Source of the DNA: Shimia sp040225985
Lineage (GTDB): Bacteria > Pseudomonadota > Alphaproteobacteria > Rhodobacterales > Rhodobacteraceae
Direction of reading: 5' to 3'
Assembly: GCF_040225985.1 (NCBI RefSeq)
Contig: NZ_JBBPEU010000001.1
Span: forward strand, 186,001-250,000
Length of the DNA stretch: 64,000 bases
Under the pieces are notes generated by a model that worked only from the letters and a program-made list of their open reading frames with translations, made no database searches and was not told the DNA's origin. A program made the position numbers and the translations under genes. This document shows positions 52,222-61,002 of the stretch, in pieces; position 1 is the first letter of the stretch, and each line of letters starts with the position of its first letter.

Positions 52222-53180
52222 GCATTTTTGTTCTTGGTGCCGGAGCATTTGGGACAGCCCTCGCCATTTCTTTGGCCCGCTCCAACGCGCAATTAAAGCT
52301 TTGGGCGCGCGATGCCGAGCATGTCGATTCCATGCAGGCAGAAAGAATGAATTCGGCACGCCTTCCAAATGTGTCTTTGCCAGAGAATATTCAGATCACC
52401 TCTGACCTGGCTCCCACGTCGCATGACACAATCCTGCTAGCTGTTCCAATGCAAAAATTGCGTGGCCTTCTCGAAAACAAGCGTGACGTACTGGAGGGAA
52501 AGACACTTGTGGCATGTTGCAAAGGTGTCGAGCTGGGGTCTCAACTCGGCCCGATCGCCCTGATCCGTGAATGTGTATCCCAATCAATGCCCGCCATATT
52601 GACCGGACCAAGTTTTGCAAAAGACATCGCCAAAGGGCTGCCCACGGCTTTGACGCTGGCCGTTGAAAACGACAAAGTTGGGGTTGAGCTGCAAAAGTCT
52701 CTAACAACCCCCAATTTACGAATTTATCGCACAACAGACACTGTTGGTGCCGAACTTGGTGGAGCCTTAAAAAACGTGATGGCCATTGCCTGTGGCGCTG
52801 CGATCGGAGCGGGTCTTGGAGAAAGTGCGCGTGCCGCGCTAATGACCAGAGGCTATGCCGAGATACAACGCATGGCGCAGGCATTAGGGGCACGCCCCGA
52901 AACCCTTGCGGGACTTTCCGGGTTTGGGGATCTCACACTGACCTGCACTTCGGAACAATCCCGAAACTACAGGTTTGGGCTTGCGTTGGGGCAAGGGGCA
53001 GCCTTTGACCCGTCCATCACCGTCGAAGGCGCTGCAACGGCGCGGGCCGTACAAGAACGAGCTGACCAGATGAATATCGAAATGCCGATAACAGACGCTG
53101 TTGTCGCGCTTCTAGACCGGAAAATGGAAATTGCCGACGTGATTGAAATGCTTCTGTCACGTCCCCCCAAGGAGGAATGA
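52218..53180 (+). CDS. gpsA: Glycerol-3-phosphate dehydrogenase [NAD(P)+]
   Basis: A 320-residue enzyme making glycerol-3-phosphate for phospholipids. The Rossmann motif is LGAGAFGTALAISLA; further blocks are AVPMQKLR, GPSFAKDIAKGLPTA, the catalytic Lys in GALKNVMAIACG, and SGFGDLTLTC. It overlaps tsaD by four bases and is followed closely by a YciI-like gene. All core motifs are intact and the length is typical. Confidence 0.95.
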   Translation: MSIFVLGAGAFGTALAISLARSNAQLKLWARDAEHVDSMQAERMNSARLPNVSLPENIQITSDLAPTSHDTILLAVPMQKLRGLLENKRDVLEGKTLVACCKGVELGSQLGPIALIRECVSQSMPAILTGPSFAKDIAKGLPTALTLAVENDKVGVELQKSLTTPNLRIYRTTDTVGAELGGALKNVMAIACGAAIGAGLGESARAALMTRGYAEIQRMAQALGARPETLAGLSGFGDLTLTCTSEQSRNYRFGLALGQGAAFDPSITVEGAATARAVQERADQMNIEMPITDAVVALLDRKMEIADVIEMLLSRPPKEE

Positions 53181-53181
53181 G

Positions 53182-53451
53182 ATGAAAATCGCTTTGATCG
53201 CAAAAGACAAACCCGGCGCCCTTGAAATCCGCAAAGCAAACCGCGAGGCACATGTCGCCTATCTCAAATCGACGGACGCGGTAGAGATGGCCGGGCCGTT
53301 TCTTGACGACGACGGTAACATGTGTGGCTCTTTGATCATCCTCAATATGGATTTGGCCGAGGCCACCGCGTGGGCCGCAAATGATCCTTACAAGAAAGCA
53401 AACCTGTTCGAGAGCGTGGAACTGATCGCTTGGAACAAGGTGCTGGGGTGA
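53182..53451 (+). CDS. YciI-like protein
   Basis: An 89-residue ferredoxin-fold protein of the YciI family. It opens MKIALIAKDKPG and holds KANREAHVAYLKS and GPFLDDDG, a typical YciI pattern with the active-site-like His in REAHVAYL. The ATG at 53182, one base after the gpsA stop, has AAGGAGG before it. Its stop overlaps the next start (TGATG). The chemical role of YciI in such operons is not known. Confidence 0.85.
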   Translation: MKIALIAKDKPGALEIRKANREAHVAYLKSTDAVEMAGPFLDDDGNMCGSLIILNMDLAEATAWAANDPYKKANLFESVELIAWNKVLG

Positions 53452-53864
53452 TGGCTTACTGGCTGTTCAAATCCGAGCCAAACACTTGGAGTTGGCAAAA
53501 TCAGGTCGACAAAGGTGATGCCGGCGAAGAATGGGATGGCGTGCGAAACTACCAGGCCCGGAACTTCATGCGTGACATGAAGGTCGGTGATCGCGGGTTC
53601 TTCTATCATTCCCTAAAGGAAAAATCCGTCGTGGGTATTGTGGAGGTAATCGCAGAAGCGCACCCTGACAGCACAACCGACGACGAACGTTGGGAGTGCG
53701 TGGATATCAAGGCGATTGAAAGCGTTCCGAACCCGGTATCCCTCGACATGATCAAATCGGATCCCCGTCTTGCCGATATGGTGCTGGTCAAGAACGCAAG
53801 GTTATCGGTGCAGCCCGTGACCGAGTCCGAATGGAAAATCGTTTGCGAGATGGGCGGCCTCTAG
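53451..53864 (+). CDS. EVE-domain protein
   Basis: A 137-residue protein of the EVE/PUA-like fold, a possible reader of modified bases. It starts YWLFKSEPNTWSWQNQ and has WDGVRNYQARNFMRDMK and FYHS, all standard for the family, and VGIVEVI later. The ATG at 53451 overlaps the YciI-like stop. It is the last gene of the tsaD-gpsA-YciI-EVE run. The ligand is not known. Confidence 0.92.
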   Translation: MAYWLFKSEPNTWSWQNQVDKGDAGEEWDGVRNYQARNFMRDMKVGDRGFFYHSLKEKSVVGIVEVIAEAHPDSTTDDERWECVDIKAIESVPNPVSLDMIKSDPRLADMVLVKNARLSVQPVTESEWKIVCEMGGL

Positions 53865-54045
53865 CCCTTCCTGCCCGATAGTGTGATGGAGGCCTGTCCG
53901 ACCATGGCCAGAACCTCCATCTCCCCACGTGCTCCCTACTCACCACACGTGTGTTCATTTTGGGTTCCGGCCATACTGGCCTGTCACTATGTTTCTACCG
54001 CAGAATCCAGATGTCAGGCAAACAGCAAGTGTTTCGAATACATCT

Positions 54046-54081
54046 AAAAAGAAAAACGCCCGTTTGAACAAACGGGCGTTT
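54046..54081 (-). terminator. Rho-independent terminator of the DUF2853 gene
   Basis: A perfect 13-bp stem (AAACGCCCGTTTG, 54054-54066, with its complement at 54069-54081) and a 2-base loop. On the minus strand it is followed by TT, C and five more T, 20 bases after the DUF2853 stop. Confidence 0.85.
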
Positions 54082-54100
54082 CCGAATTTGCGTGGGTTGC

Positions 54101-54442
54101 TCAGATATAGACCGACTCTTTGCCGAAATGCTTGGTCAGCATATAGTATACAACCGCGCGATACTTGTTACGTTCGGATTTGCCATAGGTTTCCACAACC
54201 GCGTTGATTGCTTCCATAAGCTCAGGGCCATCGGCCAAACCAAGTTTCTTGATCAGGAAGTTATTCTTGACAGTTTCCAGTTCGGCCTCTTGCGAGGAGG
54301 CAACCGTCGAGGCGTCGTCATTATATATGGCTGGACCGCACCCGATTGTGACCTTGGTCAGCAGATCCATATCCGGTTCCATCCCGCACTTGTTCTTAAG
54401 ATCATCCGCATATTTCGCGATCAGATCATCCCGTTTGCCCAT
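54101..54442 (-). CDS. DUF2853-family protein
   Basis: A 113-residue small protein of unknown function. It starts GKRDDLIAKYADDLKNKCG and ends RAVVYYMLTKHFGKESVYI, which I recognise as the DUF2853 family. It seems all helical and soluble, with no signal peptide. The ATG at 54442 has GGGAG seven bases before it. It is a single-gene unit with its own strong terminator. Confidence 0.8.
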   Translation of the reverse strand: MGKRDDLIAKYADDLKNKCGMEPDMDLLTKVTIGCGPAIYNDDASTVASSQEAELETVKNNFLIKKLGLADGPELMEAINAVVETYGKSERNKYRAVVYYMLTKHFGKESVYI

Positions 54443-54561
54443 AAGTATTCTCCCTTTCAACCACAAAGCCCAATCGTTCCAAAAACGATGTCGATTACAA
54501 GCACGTTAGACAAACCGCAGCGTTATACAAAGGGGGAAACGCACAAGTATTTCCCCGAACA

Positions 54562-55341
54562 TCACTTGGGAAAAAGATAGGTCACAACAAGTCGCCCCCC
54601 CCAGCCAGAAGGACCTCCGGGCGCCGTGTCAATGTACCTGCGGATCCCGGCACCGATACTGACAGGGCGATCGCCTATCCGTATCAATTTGCTTACGACA
54701 AAATTGATCGGCACCGATGCCTCATCGGTGCTCCAGTCATAGGTCGACTCGGAGTTGATCGTATATGTCCAGTTATTATTGCCTGCATATGCAAGGAACG
54801 GTTGGAGGAAAGTGGTATTGATTTGCGCAGGTCCACTGATATCCCAAATATGATTGGCCAGCGCACCATAGGTCCAGCGCCCAGTCTGTTTCAGAACCAC
54901 ACCCGTGACGCCAGCCCCAAATGTATCTGCGCCCAGCGCATTGTCGGTGGCCGTTGGCAGCAAAAAGACCGGCCCTGCCCCCCAGATCAAACCATTGGCC
55001 GAGGGACGCGCCGGCGAAAAGAAAAAACTCTGCACGATATCGCCGATGCCTGACTGATTTGTGCCTGCAATCACCTCATCCTGCGAAATAACGGGCACAA
55101 TAGTCCGAGAGATCATGTTCCAATCAGAGGAAAGTGAAATCGGTATAACGGGCTGTATGTTGAACGTCAGGCGGTTACCATTTCCAGCACCGATATTGTC
55201 ATCAAAGTTCAGTTGAAAAGGCAAGCTGACCAAATCAGCTACGGGATTTGACAGTTGCTGCCCTAGATCAACTGCATCGTCAGCCAGGGTTGCACTGCTG
55301 GCTGCACAAATGACCAATGCGAATGTTAGGGCCCATTTCAT
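54562..55341 (-). CDS. Predicted outer-membrane beta-barrel protein (transporter-like)
   Basis: A 259-residue exported protein. A clean signal peptide (KWALTFALVICAASSATLA, cut near residue 20) is followed by alternating hydrophobic and polar strands, for example RLTFNIQPVIPISLSSDWN and GGRLVVTYLF at the end, rich in Asn, Gly and aromatic residues. This fits a 10-12 strand barrel, and such proteins are often called transporter or phenol-degradation-like (MetA-type). No substrate can be named. The ATG at 55341 follows GGAG. Confidence 0.65.
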   Translation of the reverse strand: MKWALTFALVICAASSATLADDAVDLGQQLSNPVADLVSLPFQLNFDDNIGAGNGNRLTFNIQPVIPISLSSDWNMISRTIVPVISQDEVIAGTNQSGIGDIVQSFFFSPARPSANGLIWGAGPVFLLPTATDNALGADTFGAGVTGVVLKQTGRWTYGALANHIWDISGPAQINTTFLQPFLAYAGNNNWTYTINSESTYDWSTDEASVPINFVVSKLIRIGDRPVSIGAGIRRYIDTAPGGPSGWGGRLVVTYLFPK

Positions 55342-55426
55342 ATGCACTCTCCTCGCTCCTTGCCGGTGGATCGGCAGACTATAAAGCAGAGTTCCAATTT
55401 TTCCGATCACATCTTGTGGAGACAAG

Positions 55427-55459
55427 AAAAAACCCGACCAGAAACTCTGGCCGGGTTTT
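55427..55459 (-). terminator. Rho-independent terminator of ahcY
   Basis: AAAACCCG-A-CCAG pairs with CTGG-C-CGGGTTTT across a 5-base loop, with one A-C mismatch. On the minus strand six T follow. It begins 26 bases after the ahcY stop. Confidence 0.85.
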
Positions 55460-55485
55460 CGTGCTGCCAGGGCTTTGCACAAAAA

Positions 55486-56880
55486 TCAGTAGCGGTAATG
55501 CTCGGGTTTGAACGGCCCATCGACCGAAACGCCGATGTAATCCGCCTGACCTTGCTGCAGCTTGGTCAGCTTGGCACCGATCTTGTCCAGATGCAGGCGC
55601 GCAACTTTCTCATCCAGATGCTTGGGCAGGATATAAACCTCGTTCTTGTACTGATCGCCCTTGGTGAACAGCTCGATCTGCGCCAGCACCTGATTGGTGA
55701 AGGACGCCGACATCACAAAGGATGGGTGGCCGGTGGCGTTCCCAAGGTTCAAAAGACGACCCTCGGACAAGAGGATCATGCGGTTGCCCGAAGGCATCTC
55801 GATCATGTCCACCTGATCCTTGATGTTGGTCCACTTGTGGTTCTTGAGGTTCGCGACCTGAATCTCGTTGTCGAAATGGCCGATATTGCCGACGATCGCC
55901 ATGTCCTTCATCTCGCGCATATGCTCAATGCGGATCACGTCCTTGTTGCCGGTGGTGGTGATGAAGATGTCTGCGCTGGCGACTTCGTCTTCCAGCGTGG
56001 TCACTTCGAAACCGTCCATCGCCGCCTGTAGCGCACAGATCGGGTCAACCTCGGTCACTTTCACACGCGCACCCGCACCGCGCAAGGATGCTGCCGAGCC
56101 TTTGCCCACATCGCCATACCCACAGACAACGGCAACCTTGCCAGCCATCATGGTATCGGTGGCGCGGCGGATACCGTCCACAAGGCTCTCTTTACAGCCA
56201 TACTTGTTGTCGAACTTCGACTTGGTCACGCTGTCATTCACGTTGATCGCCGGGAAAGGCAGATGGCCCTTTTCCATCATCTGATAAAGGCGATGCACGC
56301 CAGTGGTGGTTTCTTCGGTCACGCCCTGGATCATGTGGCGTTGTTTCACGAACCAGCCGGGGCTTTCCTTGAGGCGCTTCTTGATCTGCGCGAACAGCGC
56401 AACCTCTTCCTCGGATTGCGGGTTCTCGATGATATCGGCCTCACCCTCTTCGACGCGCGCGCCCAACAGGATATAGAGCGTCGCGTCGCCGCCATCGTCG
56501 AGGATCATGTTGCAGCCGCCTTCTTCGAACATGAAGATGCGATCCGCATAGTCCCAGTATTCTTCCAGCGTCTCGCCTTTGATTGCGAACACCGGCACAC
56601 CCGAGGCCGCAATTGCCGCCGCCGCGTGATCTTGCGTCGAAAAGATGTTGCACGAGGCCCAGCGCACATCGGCCCCCAGCGCCACCAGCGTTTCAATCAG
56701 AACCGCGGTCTGGATGGTCATATGCAGCGACCCGGCAATGCGAGCGCCTTTCAAAGGCTTGCTTTCACCGTATTCCTCGCGCAGCGCCATCAGGCCTGGC
56801 ATCTCGGTTTCGGCAATATCAAGTTCCTTACGACCGAACTCGGCCAGGTTGATGTCTTTTATGATATAGTCGGTCGCCAT
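55486..56880 (-). CDS. ahcY: Adenosylhomocysteinase
   Basis: A 464-residue enzyme that splits S-adenosylhomocysteine to adenosine and homocysteine, removing the inhibitor of methyltransferases. The NAD-binding GxGxxG is VCGYGDVGKGSAASLRG; other blocks are HMTIQTAVLIETL, SCNIFSTQDHAAAAI and the C-terminal tail ending FKPEHYRY with the conserved Lys-x-x-x-Tyr-Arg-Tyr. The ATG at 56880 has AAGGAG about 9 bases before it. I looked for a SAH riboswitch in the 230-bp upstream gap and did not see its core. Confidence 0.97.
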   Translation of the reverse strand: MATDYIIKDINLAEFGRKELDIAETEMPGLMALREEYGESKPLKGARIAGSLHMTIQTAVLIETLVALGADVRWASCNIFSTQDHAAAAIAASGVPVFAIKGETLEEYWDYADRIFMFEEGGCNMILDDGGDATLYILLGARVEEGEADIIENPQSEEEVALFAQIKKRLKESPGWFVKQRHMIQGVTEETTTGVHRLYQMMEKGHLPFPAINVNDSVTKSKFDNKYGCKESLVDGIRRATDTMMAGKVAVVCGYGDVGKGSAASLRGAGARVKVTEVDPICALQAAMDGFEVTTLEDEVASADIFITTTGNKDVIRIEHMREMKDMAIVGNIGHFDNEIQVANLKNHKWTNIKDQVDMIEMPSGNRMILLSEGRLLNLGNATGHPSFVMSASFTNQVLAQIELFTKGDQYKNEVYILPKHLDEKVARLHLDKIGAKLTKLQQGQADYIGVSVDGPFKPEHYRY

Positions 56881-57110
56881 CGCGCCCTGCTCCTTGGAAT
56901 AGAGAGATTTGAGGGTCAAATAGCATCGACACACGCTTTCGACAATGGCGCCTGTCCATGCAGCATACAGGCTGGTCTGTCCCGCAAGTAAAGGCGCTAG
57001 AAAATGACTGTTAAATAGATGTCCGAGCTTGGCGCCTTCTCAACGCAGGTTGCCAAAGACACGCACCATCGGCTACCCCGAGGCAACGCAGGCAAAAAGG
57101 GATCCAACAA

Positions 57111-57695
57111 TTGGCACGCGCGTGGCAAAGAATGCTCTCCGGACGACGGCTTGATCTGCTGGACCCCACCCCGGTGGATATCGAGATAGAGGATATCGCA
57201 CATGGGTTAGCCTTCGTGGCACGCTGGAACGGCCAGACTAAAGGAGAATTTGCCTATTCCGTCGCAGAACACTCGCTTCTGGTGGAAGAGATTTTCGGGC
57301 GGATGAACCCTAAGGCACCTGCCAAGTGGCGTCTGGCTGCATTGCTGCATGATGCACCGGAATATGTGATCGGCGATATGATTTCACCCGTGAAGGCAGC
57401 CGTCGGTCCCGACTATGAGGATTTGGACAAGCGTCTGACAGCGGCCATCCATATTCGGTTTGGGCTGCCCGCAGTAACGCCGGTCCAGATCAAACGCCAG
57501 ATCAAGAAGGCCGACACGCTCAGTGCCTGGATGGAAGCCACCGAAATTGCCGGATTTAACGAGGCCGAAGCCAACAAGATTTTCGGCAAACCTGATCTGA
57601 GCCTTATGAAGGGTCTAGAAATCCGACTGCGCCCCCCTGTCGAGGCAAGGAACGATTATACAATCCGTCACAATGCGTTGTTGAGCCAAATCTAG
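57111..57695 (+). CDS. HD-domain hydrolase (YfbR-like)
   Basis: A 194-residue metal-dependent phosphohydrolase of the HD superfamily. The metal ligands show as VAEHSLLVEE, LLHDAPEYVIGD and the distal Asp in KKADTLSAW. YfbR-like enzymes are 5'-nucleotidases; the substrate here is not known. The TTG at 57111 keeps the conserved N-terminus RAWQRMLSGRRLDLLDP; an ATG seven codons later is an alternative. The next gene starts directly after its stop. Confidence 0.85.
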   Translation: MARAWQRMLSGRRLDLLDPTPVDIEIEDIAHGLAFVARWNGQTKGEFAYSVAEHSLLVEEIFGRMNPKAPAKWRLAALLHDAPEYVIGDMISPVKAAVGPDYEDLDKRLTAAIHIRFGLPAVTPVQIKRQIKKADTLSAWMEATEIAGFNEAEANKIFGKPDLSLMKGLEIRLRPPVEARNDYTIRHNALLSQI

Positions 57696-58193
57696 ATGAC
57701 ACAAGTCTCCATACAACGCGGATCGAAGGGCGACCTTCGGCAAACCGCCGTCCTTTTAAATGAAATCATCAAGATCGGAGGCACAACCGCGCTCACATCC
57801 CCTCTGACAGCCAGAGCATTGGGGGAATGGCTGTTCAACCATCCCGACCGTGCAACCTGGCATGTTGCCATTGATCAGGATGGCGAACTTCTTGGGTTTC
57901 AGTGGATTGGTGTGTGGCCCGAACTGCCGGACACGGCGTGTGACATCGGCAACTTTGTGAAATCCGGCCAAACCGGACTTGGTATTGGATCAGCCCTTTT
58001 CGAAGCCACCAAGGCAGCTGCCATCGAAATGGGATATGAATGGATCAATGCCAATATCCGCGCGGACAACGCGGGGGGCCTTGCCTATTACCAAAGCCGC
58101 GGGTTTCGCGATTGGGGGCGCCTTGAGAGTGTAAATCTGAACGATGGCACACAGGTCGACAAGATACTCAAGCGGTACGACCTGAAAGACTAG
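57696..58193 (+). CDS. GNAT-family N-acetyltransferase
   Basis: A 165-residue acetyltransferase. The acetyl-CoA binding motif appears as GQTGLGIGSALFEAT (Q/R-x-x-G-x-G/A type) and the C-terminal ANIRADNAGGLAYYQSRGF is the usual GNAT motif B. The ATG is right behind the TAG of the HD gene, so the two are coupled. It ends 4 bases before the convergent regA stop. The substrate is not known. Confidence 0.9.
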   Translation: MTQVSIQRGSKGDLRQTAVLLNEIIKIGGTTALTSPLTARALGEWLFNHPDRATWHVAIDQDGELLGFQWIGVWPELPDTACDIGNFVKSGQTGLGIGSALFEATKAAAIEMGYEWINANIRADNAGGLAYYQSRGFRDWGRLESVNLNDGTQVDKILKRYDLKD

Positions 58194-58197
58194 GGCC

Positions 58198-58752
58198 TTA
58201 TCTTGGCGATCGTTTTGCGAGGATGCGCTGCAACGTGCGGCGATGCATGTTAAGACGGCGCGCAGTTTCCGAAACATTACGGTCGCACTGCTCATAGACC
58301 CGCTGAATGTGCTCCCAGCGCACGCGATCCGCCGACATCGGGTTTTCAGGCGGCGGAGGCAGTTCGCCTTCCGGGGCAAGAAGCGCATTCATGACGTCTT
58401 GTGCGTCTGCAGGCTTGGCCAGATAATCGGTGGCTCCGCTCTTGACGGCGGCAACCGCAGTCGCAATCGCGCCATATCCGGTCAGGATGACAACCCGCGC
58501 CTCTTCGCGTTTTTCGCGCAAGACCTCTACAACCTCGAGACCGTTTCCATCCTCAAGACGCAGGTCGACAACCGCATAGGCCGGGGGGCGTGCAGTAGCG
58601 ATGGCTTTTCCGGCAGCTACGGATCCGGCCGTTTCCACCTCGAACCCGCGCTTTTCCATAGCTTTGGCAAGTCTCCGCAGAAACGGTTCATCGTCATCCA
58701 CCAGCAACAGGGACTTGTCCGGACCGATTTCCCGCAGGTTGCTCTCCGCCAT
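58198..58752 (-). CDS. regA: Redox response regulator RegA/PrrA
   Basis: A 184-residue response regulator that controls respiration, electron transport and other redox-dependent genes. The receiver has the acidic pocket LLVDDDEP, phospho-acceptor Asp63 (VVDLRLEDG) and the Lys in LAKPADA. A Pro-rich linker (PPPPENP) leads to the Fis-type helix-turn-helix SETARRLNMHRRTLQRILA, nearly identical in the RegA/ActR/PrrA family. It lies downstream of senC with a 73-bp gap; the usual order regB / senC-regA is kept. hvrA, which follows regA in Rhodobacter, is not seen. Confidence 0.96.
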   Translation of the reverse strand: MAESNLREIGPDKSLLLVDDDEPFLRRLAKAMEKRGFEVETAGSVAAGKAIATARPPAYAVVDLRLEDGNGLEVVEVLREKREEARVVILTGYGAIATAVAAVKSGATDYLAKPADAQDVMNALLAPEGELPPPPENPMSADRVRWEHIQRVYEQCDRNVSETARRLNMHRRTLQRILAKRSPR

Positions 58753-58825
58753 GCGCTGTTCTCCTCATTGACGTTTCGACAAGTATTAGCTTGTGAATAG
58801 AGGCGGGTCAAACAGTGCGACAAAA

Positions 58826-59449
58826 TTACATATTCTGGACAAAACATCCAATGGTGTCGGCCATTTGCTCGGGGGTCACGTCGCGCTTGAAGTATTCGAC
58901 AAAACCATGTTCGGGTAGCACCAAGTAACTGAAGGTCGAATGGTCAACGAGATAGTATTCGGGATCACCGTCTTCTTGTTTCTTGTAATAGGTGCGATAG
59001 GCTTGGCTGGCGGCTTTGACCTGCCGCTCCGTGCCAGTCAGACCCAACATACGCGGGTGCATCACATCCGTGAATTCCGCCATGACCTCGGGGGTGTCCC
59101 GTGCTGGGTCAATCGAAATGAACACGGGTTGTACCATAACGCCACGATCCTCAAGCATGGTGACCGCCTGGGCGTTTCGATCATTGTCGAGCGGGCAGAC
59201 ATCCGGGCAGAATGTGTAGCCAAAATACAACAGAGAGGGCTCTGTGATCACATCCTGATCGGTAACGGTTTCGCCGGTTTCGCTGACAAGGGTGAAAGGG
59301 CCGCCGATTGAAGAGGGACCACCGGCAATAGCACCGGTGCGGCACTGGGCAAACTGATCATTGGCACCTGAGTCACGCGATACGAACCAGAGCCCCCCGA
59401 GAAGGGCAATCATGACAACAGTAGCGAGTATGGCAACGGTACGGATCAT
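58826..59449 (-). CDS. senC: SCO1/SenC/PrrC-family copper protein
   Basis: A 207-residue membrane-anchored thioredoxin-fold protein for copper delivery to cytochrome c oxidase, or redox signalling towards RegB. It has an N-terminal anchor (VAILATVVMIALLGGLWFV), the copper-binding CPDVC (Cys81 and Cys85), and the distal His in VDHSTF. The ATG at 59449 is chosen; longer frames reach into the regB upstream region. It lies between regA and the divergent regB, as in relatives. Confidence 0.93.
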   Translation of the reverse strand: MIRTVAILATVVMIALLGGLWFVSRDSGANDQFAQCRTGAIAGGPSSIGGPFTLVSETGETVTDQDVITEPSLLYFGYTFCPDVCPLDNDRNAQAVTMLEDRGVMVQPVFISIDPARDTPEVMAEFTDVMHPRMLGLTGTERQVKAASQAYRTYYKKQEDGDPEYYLVDHSTFSYLVLPEHGFVEYFKRDVTPEQMADTIGCFVQNM

Positions 59450-59537
59450 GGCGAAACTCCATAGGTGAGTGAGTTGATCAGAGCACAGAAGAGACCTATC
59501 AATTGAAAGGCGACAGGCAAGAGGCAAGCAATCAATT

Positions 59538-60935
59538 ATGTCCGATTTTTCCGCCGAACTACTCTCGGGCGAGCGCCGCAGCAACTGGATTCGGCTGCGT
59601 ACTATCATAAAAGTCCGCTGGTTCGCGATTGCCGGACAGATCGTCGCATTGCTCGTGGCTCAGTGGTTTTTCGGACTCGAGCAGGAATACGGGCTTTGCT
59701 ATCTCGCGGTTGGGATCTCGGCGATTGGTAACCTGATCGCAATGTTCGTCTTTCCGGAAAACAAACTGCTTTCCGAGACAGAAAACACCTTCATGATCCT
59801 TTTTGATCTTTTGCAACTGTGCTTTCTGTTGTTCCTGACCGGCGGGCTGCACAACCCGTTTTCCATGCTCGTCGTCGGGCCAATCACGATCTCAGCCTCT
59901 GTTCTGTCCGTGCGGTCGACAGTGGCGCTTGCAACATTGGCTATTGTGCTTGTGACGGTCCTTCTCGAGTTCCATTTGCCTTTGCGCACGGAACAATGGT
60001 TCATTCTCAGAATGCCGGATGTTTTTCTCTACGGAAGCTGGGCCGCCATCGTGATCGCGATATTGTTCTCGGCGGTATATTCCCGCAAGGTCGTGTCCGA
60101 AATGTCGTCCATGTCTGAAGCGCTGGCCGCGACGCAAATGGCGCTGGCCCGCGAGCAGAAACTGACCGATCTGGGTGGCGTGGTTGCGGCCGCTGCGCAC
60201 GAACTGGGGACGCCTCTGGCAACCATCAAGCTCACCAGTTCGGAACTGATGGATGAGCTGGAAGACAACGAAACCCTCTATGAGGACGCGGCCCTTATCC
60301 GCGAGCAGGCAGACCGGTGCAGAGACATCCTACGCGATATGGGGCGGGCCGGAAAAGACGATTTGCACCTGCGCAAAGCACCCCTAATGACAGTCGTTGA
60401 GGAAGCGGCAGAACCCCATACCGATCGGGGCAAGCAGGTACATTTCGAGGTCGCGGCATCGCAGGACATGGACGAAGCCGCACCTCTCATCTTCCGGCGG
60501 TCTGAAATCATCCACGGCCTTCGCAACCTTGTCCAAAACGCTGTCGATTTCTCGCGCGAAAATGTCTGGGTCGAGGCCGGTTGGGATTCGCAGAATATCA
60601 CGTTGCGCATAATGGATGACGGCCGGGGATACCCCTCGCAATTGATCGGTCGGATCGGTGATCCATTTGTACGCCGCAGAAGAAGCGAACGCGACCGAAA
60701 GCAACGACCGGGATATGAAGGAATGGGCTTGGGTCTGTTCATCGCGAAAACCTTGCTGGAACGCAGTGGCGCGGAACTGAGTTTTGCCAACGGATCAGAT
60801 TCACAGCTCTCCACCAATTCGGGCATCAAGGCGACGGGCGCCATTGTCGAGGTAGTTTGGCCACGCTCTGAGATTGATGCGGACTTCGGAAAAAGTTCTG
60901 AACCGCTTGGCCAAAATCCTCATATCTTCAGTTAA
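59538..60935 (+). CDS. regB: Redox sensor histidine kinase RegB/PrrB
   Basis: A 465-residue membrane sensor that phosphorylates RegA. Six membrane segments (to about residue 180) contain the quinone-binding GGLHNPF (residues 102-108). The kinase core has His221 in AAAAHELGTPLATIKL and the redox-active Cys261 in EQADRCRDIL, followed by N-box and G-box motifs (LRNLVQNAVDFS, MDDGRGY, GMGLGLFIAKTLLE). All known control residues are present, so the sensor should be redox responsive. It diverges from senC over an 88-bp gap. Confidence 0.96.
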   Translation: MSDFSAELLSGERRSNWIRLRTIIKVRWFAIAGQIVALLVAQWFFGLEQEYGLCYLAVGISAIGNLIAMFVFPENKLLSETENTFMILFDLLQLCFLLFLTGGLHNPFSMLVVGPITISASVLSVRSTVALATLAIVLVTVLLEFHLPLRTEQWFILRMPDVFLYGSWAAIVIAILFSAVYSRKVVSEMSSMSEALAATQMALAREQKLTDLGGVVAAAAHELGTPLATIKLTSSELMDELEDNETLYEDAALIREQADRCRDILRDMGRAGKDDLHLRKAPLMTVVEEAAEPHTDRGKQVHFEVAASQDMDEAAPLIFRRSEIIHGLRNLVQNAVDFSRENVWVEAGWDSQNITLRIMDDGRGYPSQLIGRIGDPFVRRRRSERDRKQRPGYEGMGLGLFIAKTLLERSGAELSFANGSDSQLSTNSGIKATGAIVEVVWPRSEIDADFGKSSEPLGQNPHIFS

Positions 60936-60945
60936 CAATCTAGCG

Positions 60946-60960
60946 TTAAGCCGATCTTAA
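60946..60960 (+). promoter_or_regulatory. Perfect CtrA-like box upstream of the PAS-domain gene
   Basis: TTAA-N7-TTAA exact, followed by CCAT, as in the best Caulobacter CtrA sites. It ends 42 bases before the ATG at 61003. A further GTTAA lies 15 bases upstream. This suggests direct CtrA control of the PAS gene. Confidence 0.7.
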
Positions 60961-61002
60961 CCATCCTGCATAATGGTTTTGCGAGGGGTCAATGAGGTCA
61001 GT

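Noticed and set aside
53865..54045. A small gene or RNA between the EVE gene and the DUF2853 terminator
   Set aside because: No frame with a ribosome site, no cloverleaf and no repeat; it looks like a plain intergenic gap.
56881..57110. A SAH riboswitch upstream of ahcY
   Set aside because: I looked for the conserved core and pairing of that class and could not find it. A covariance search would settle it.
59450..59537. An Fnr-type box (TTGAT-N4-ATCAA) between senC and regB
   Set aside because: TTGATC and ATCAA elements occur, but not with the right spacing.
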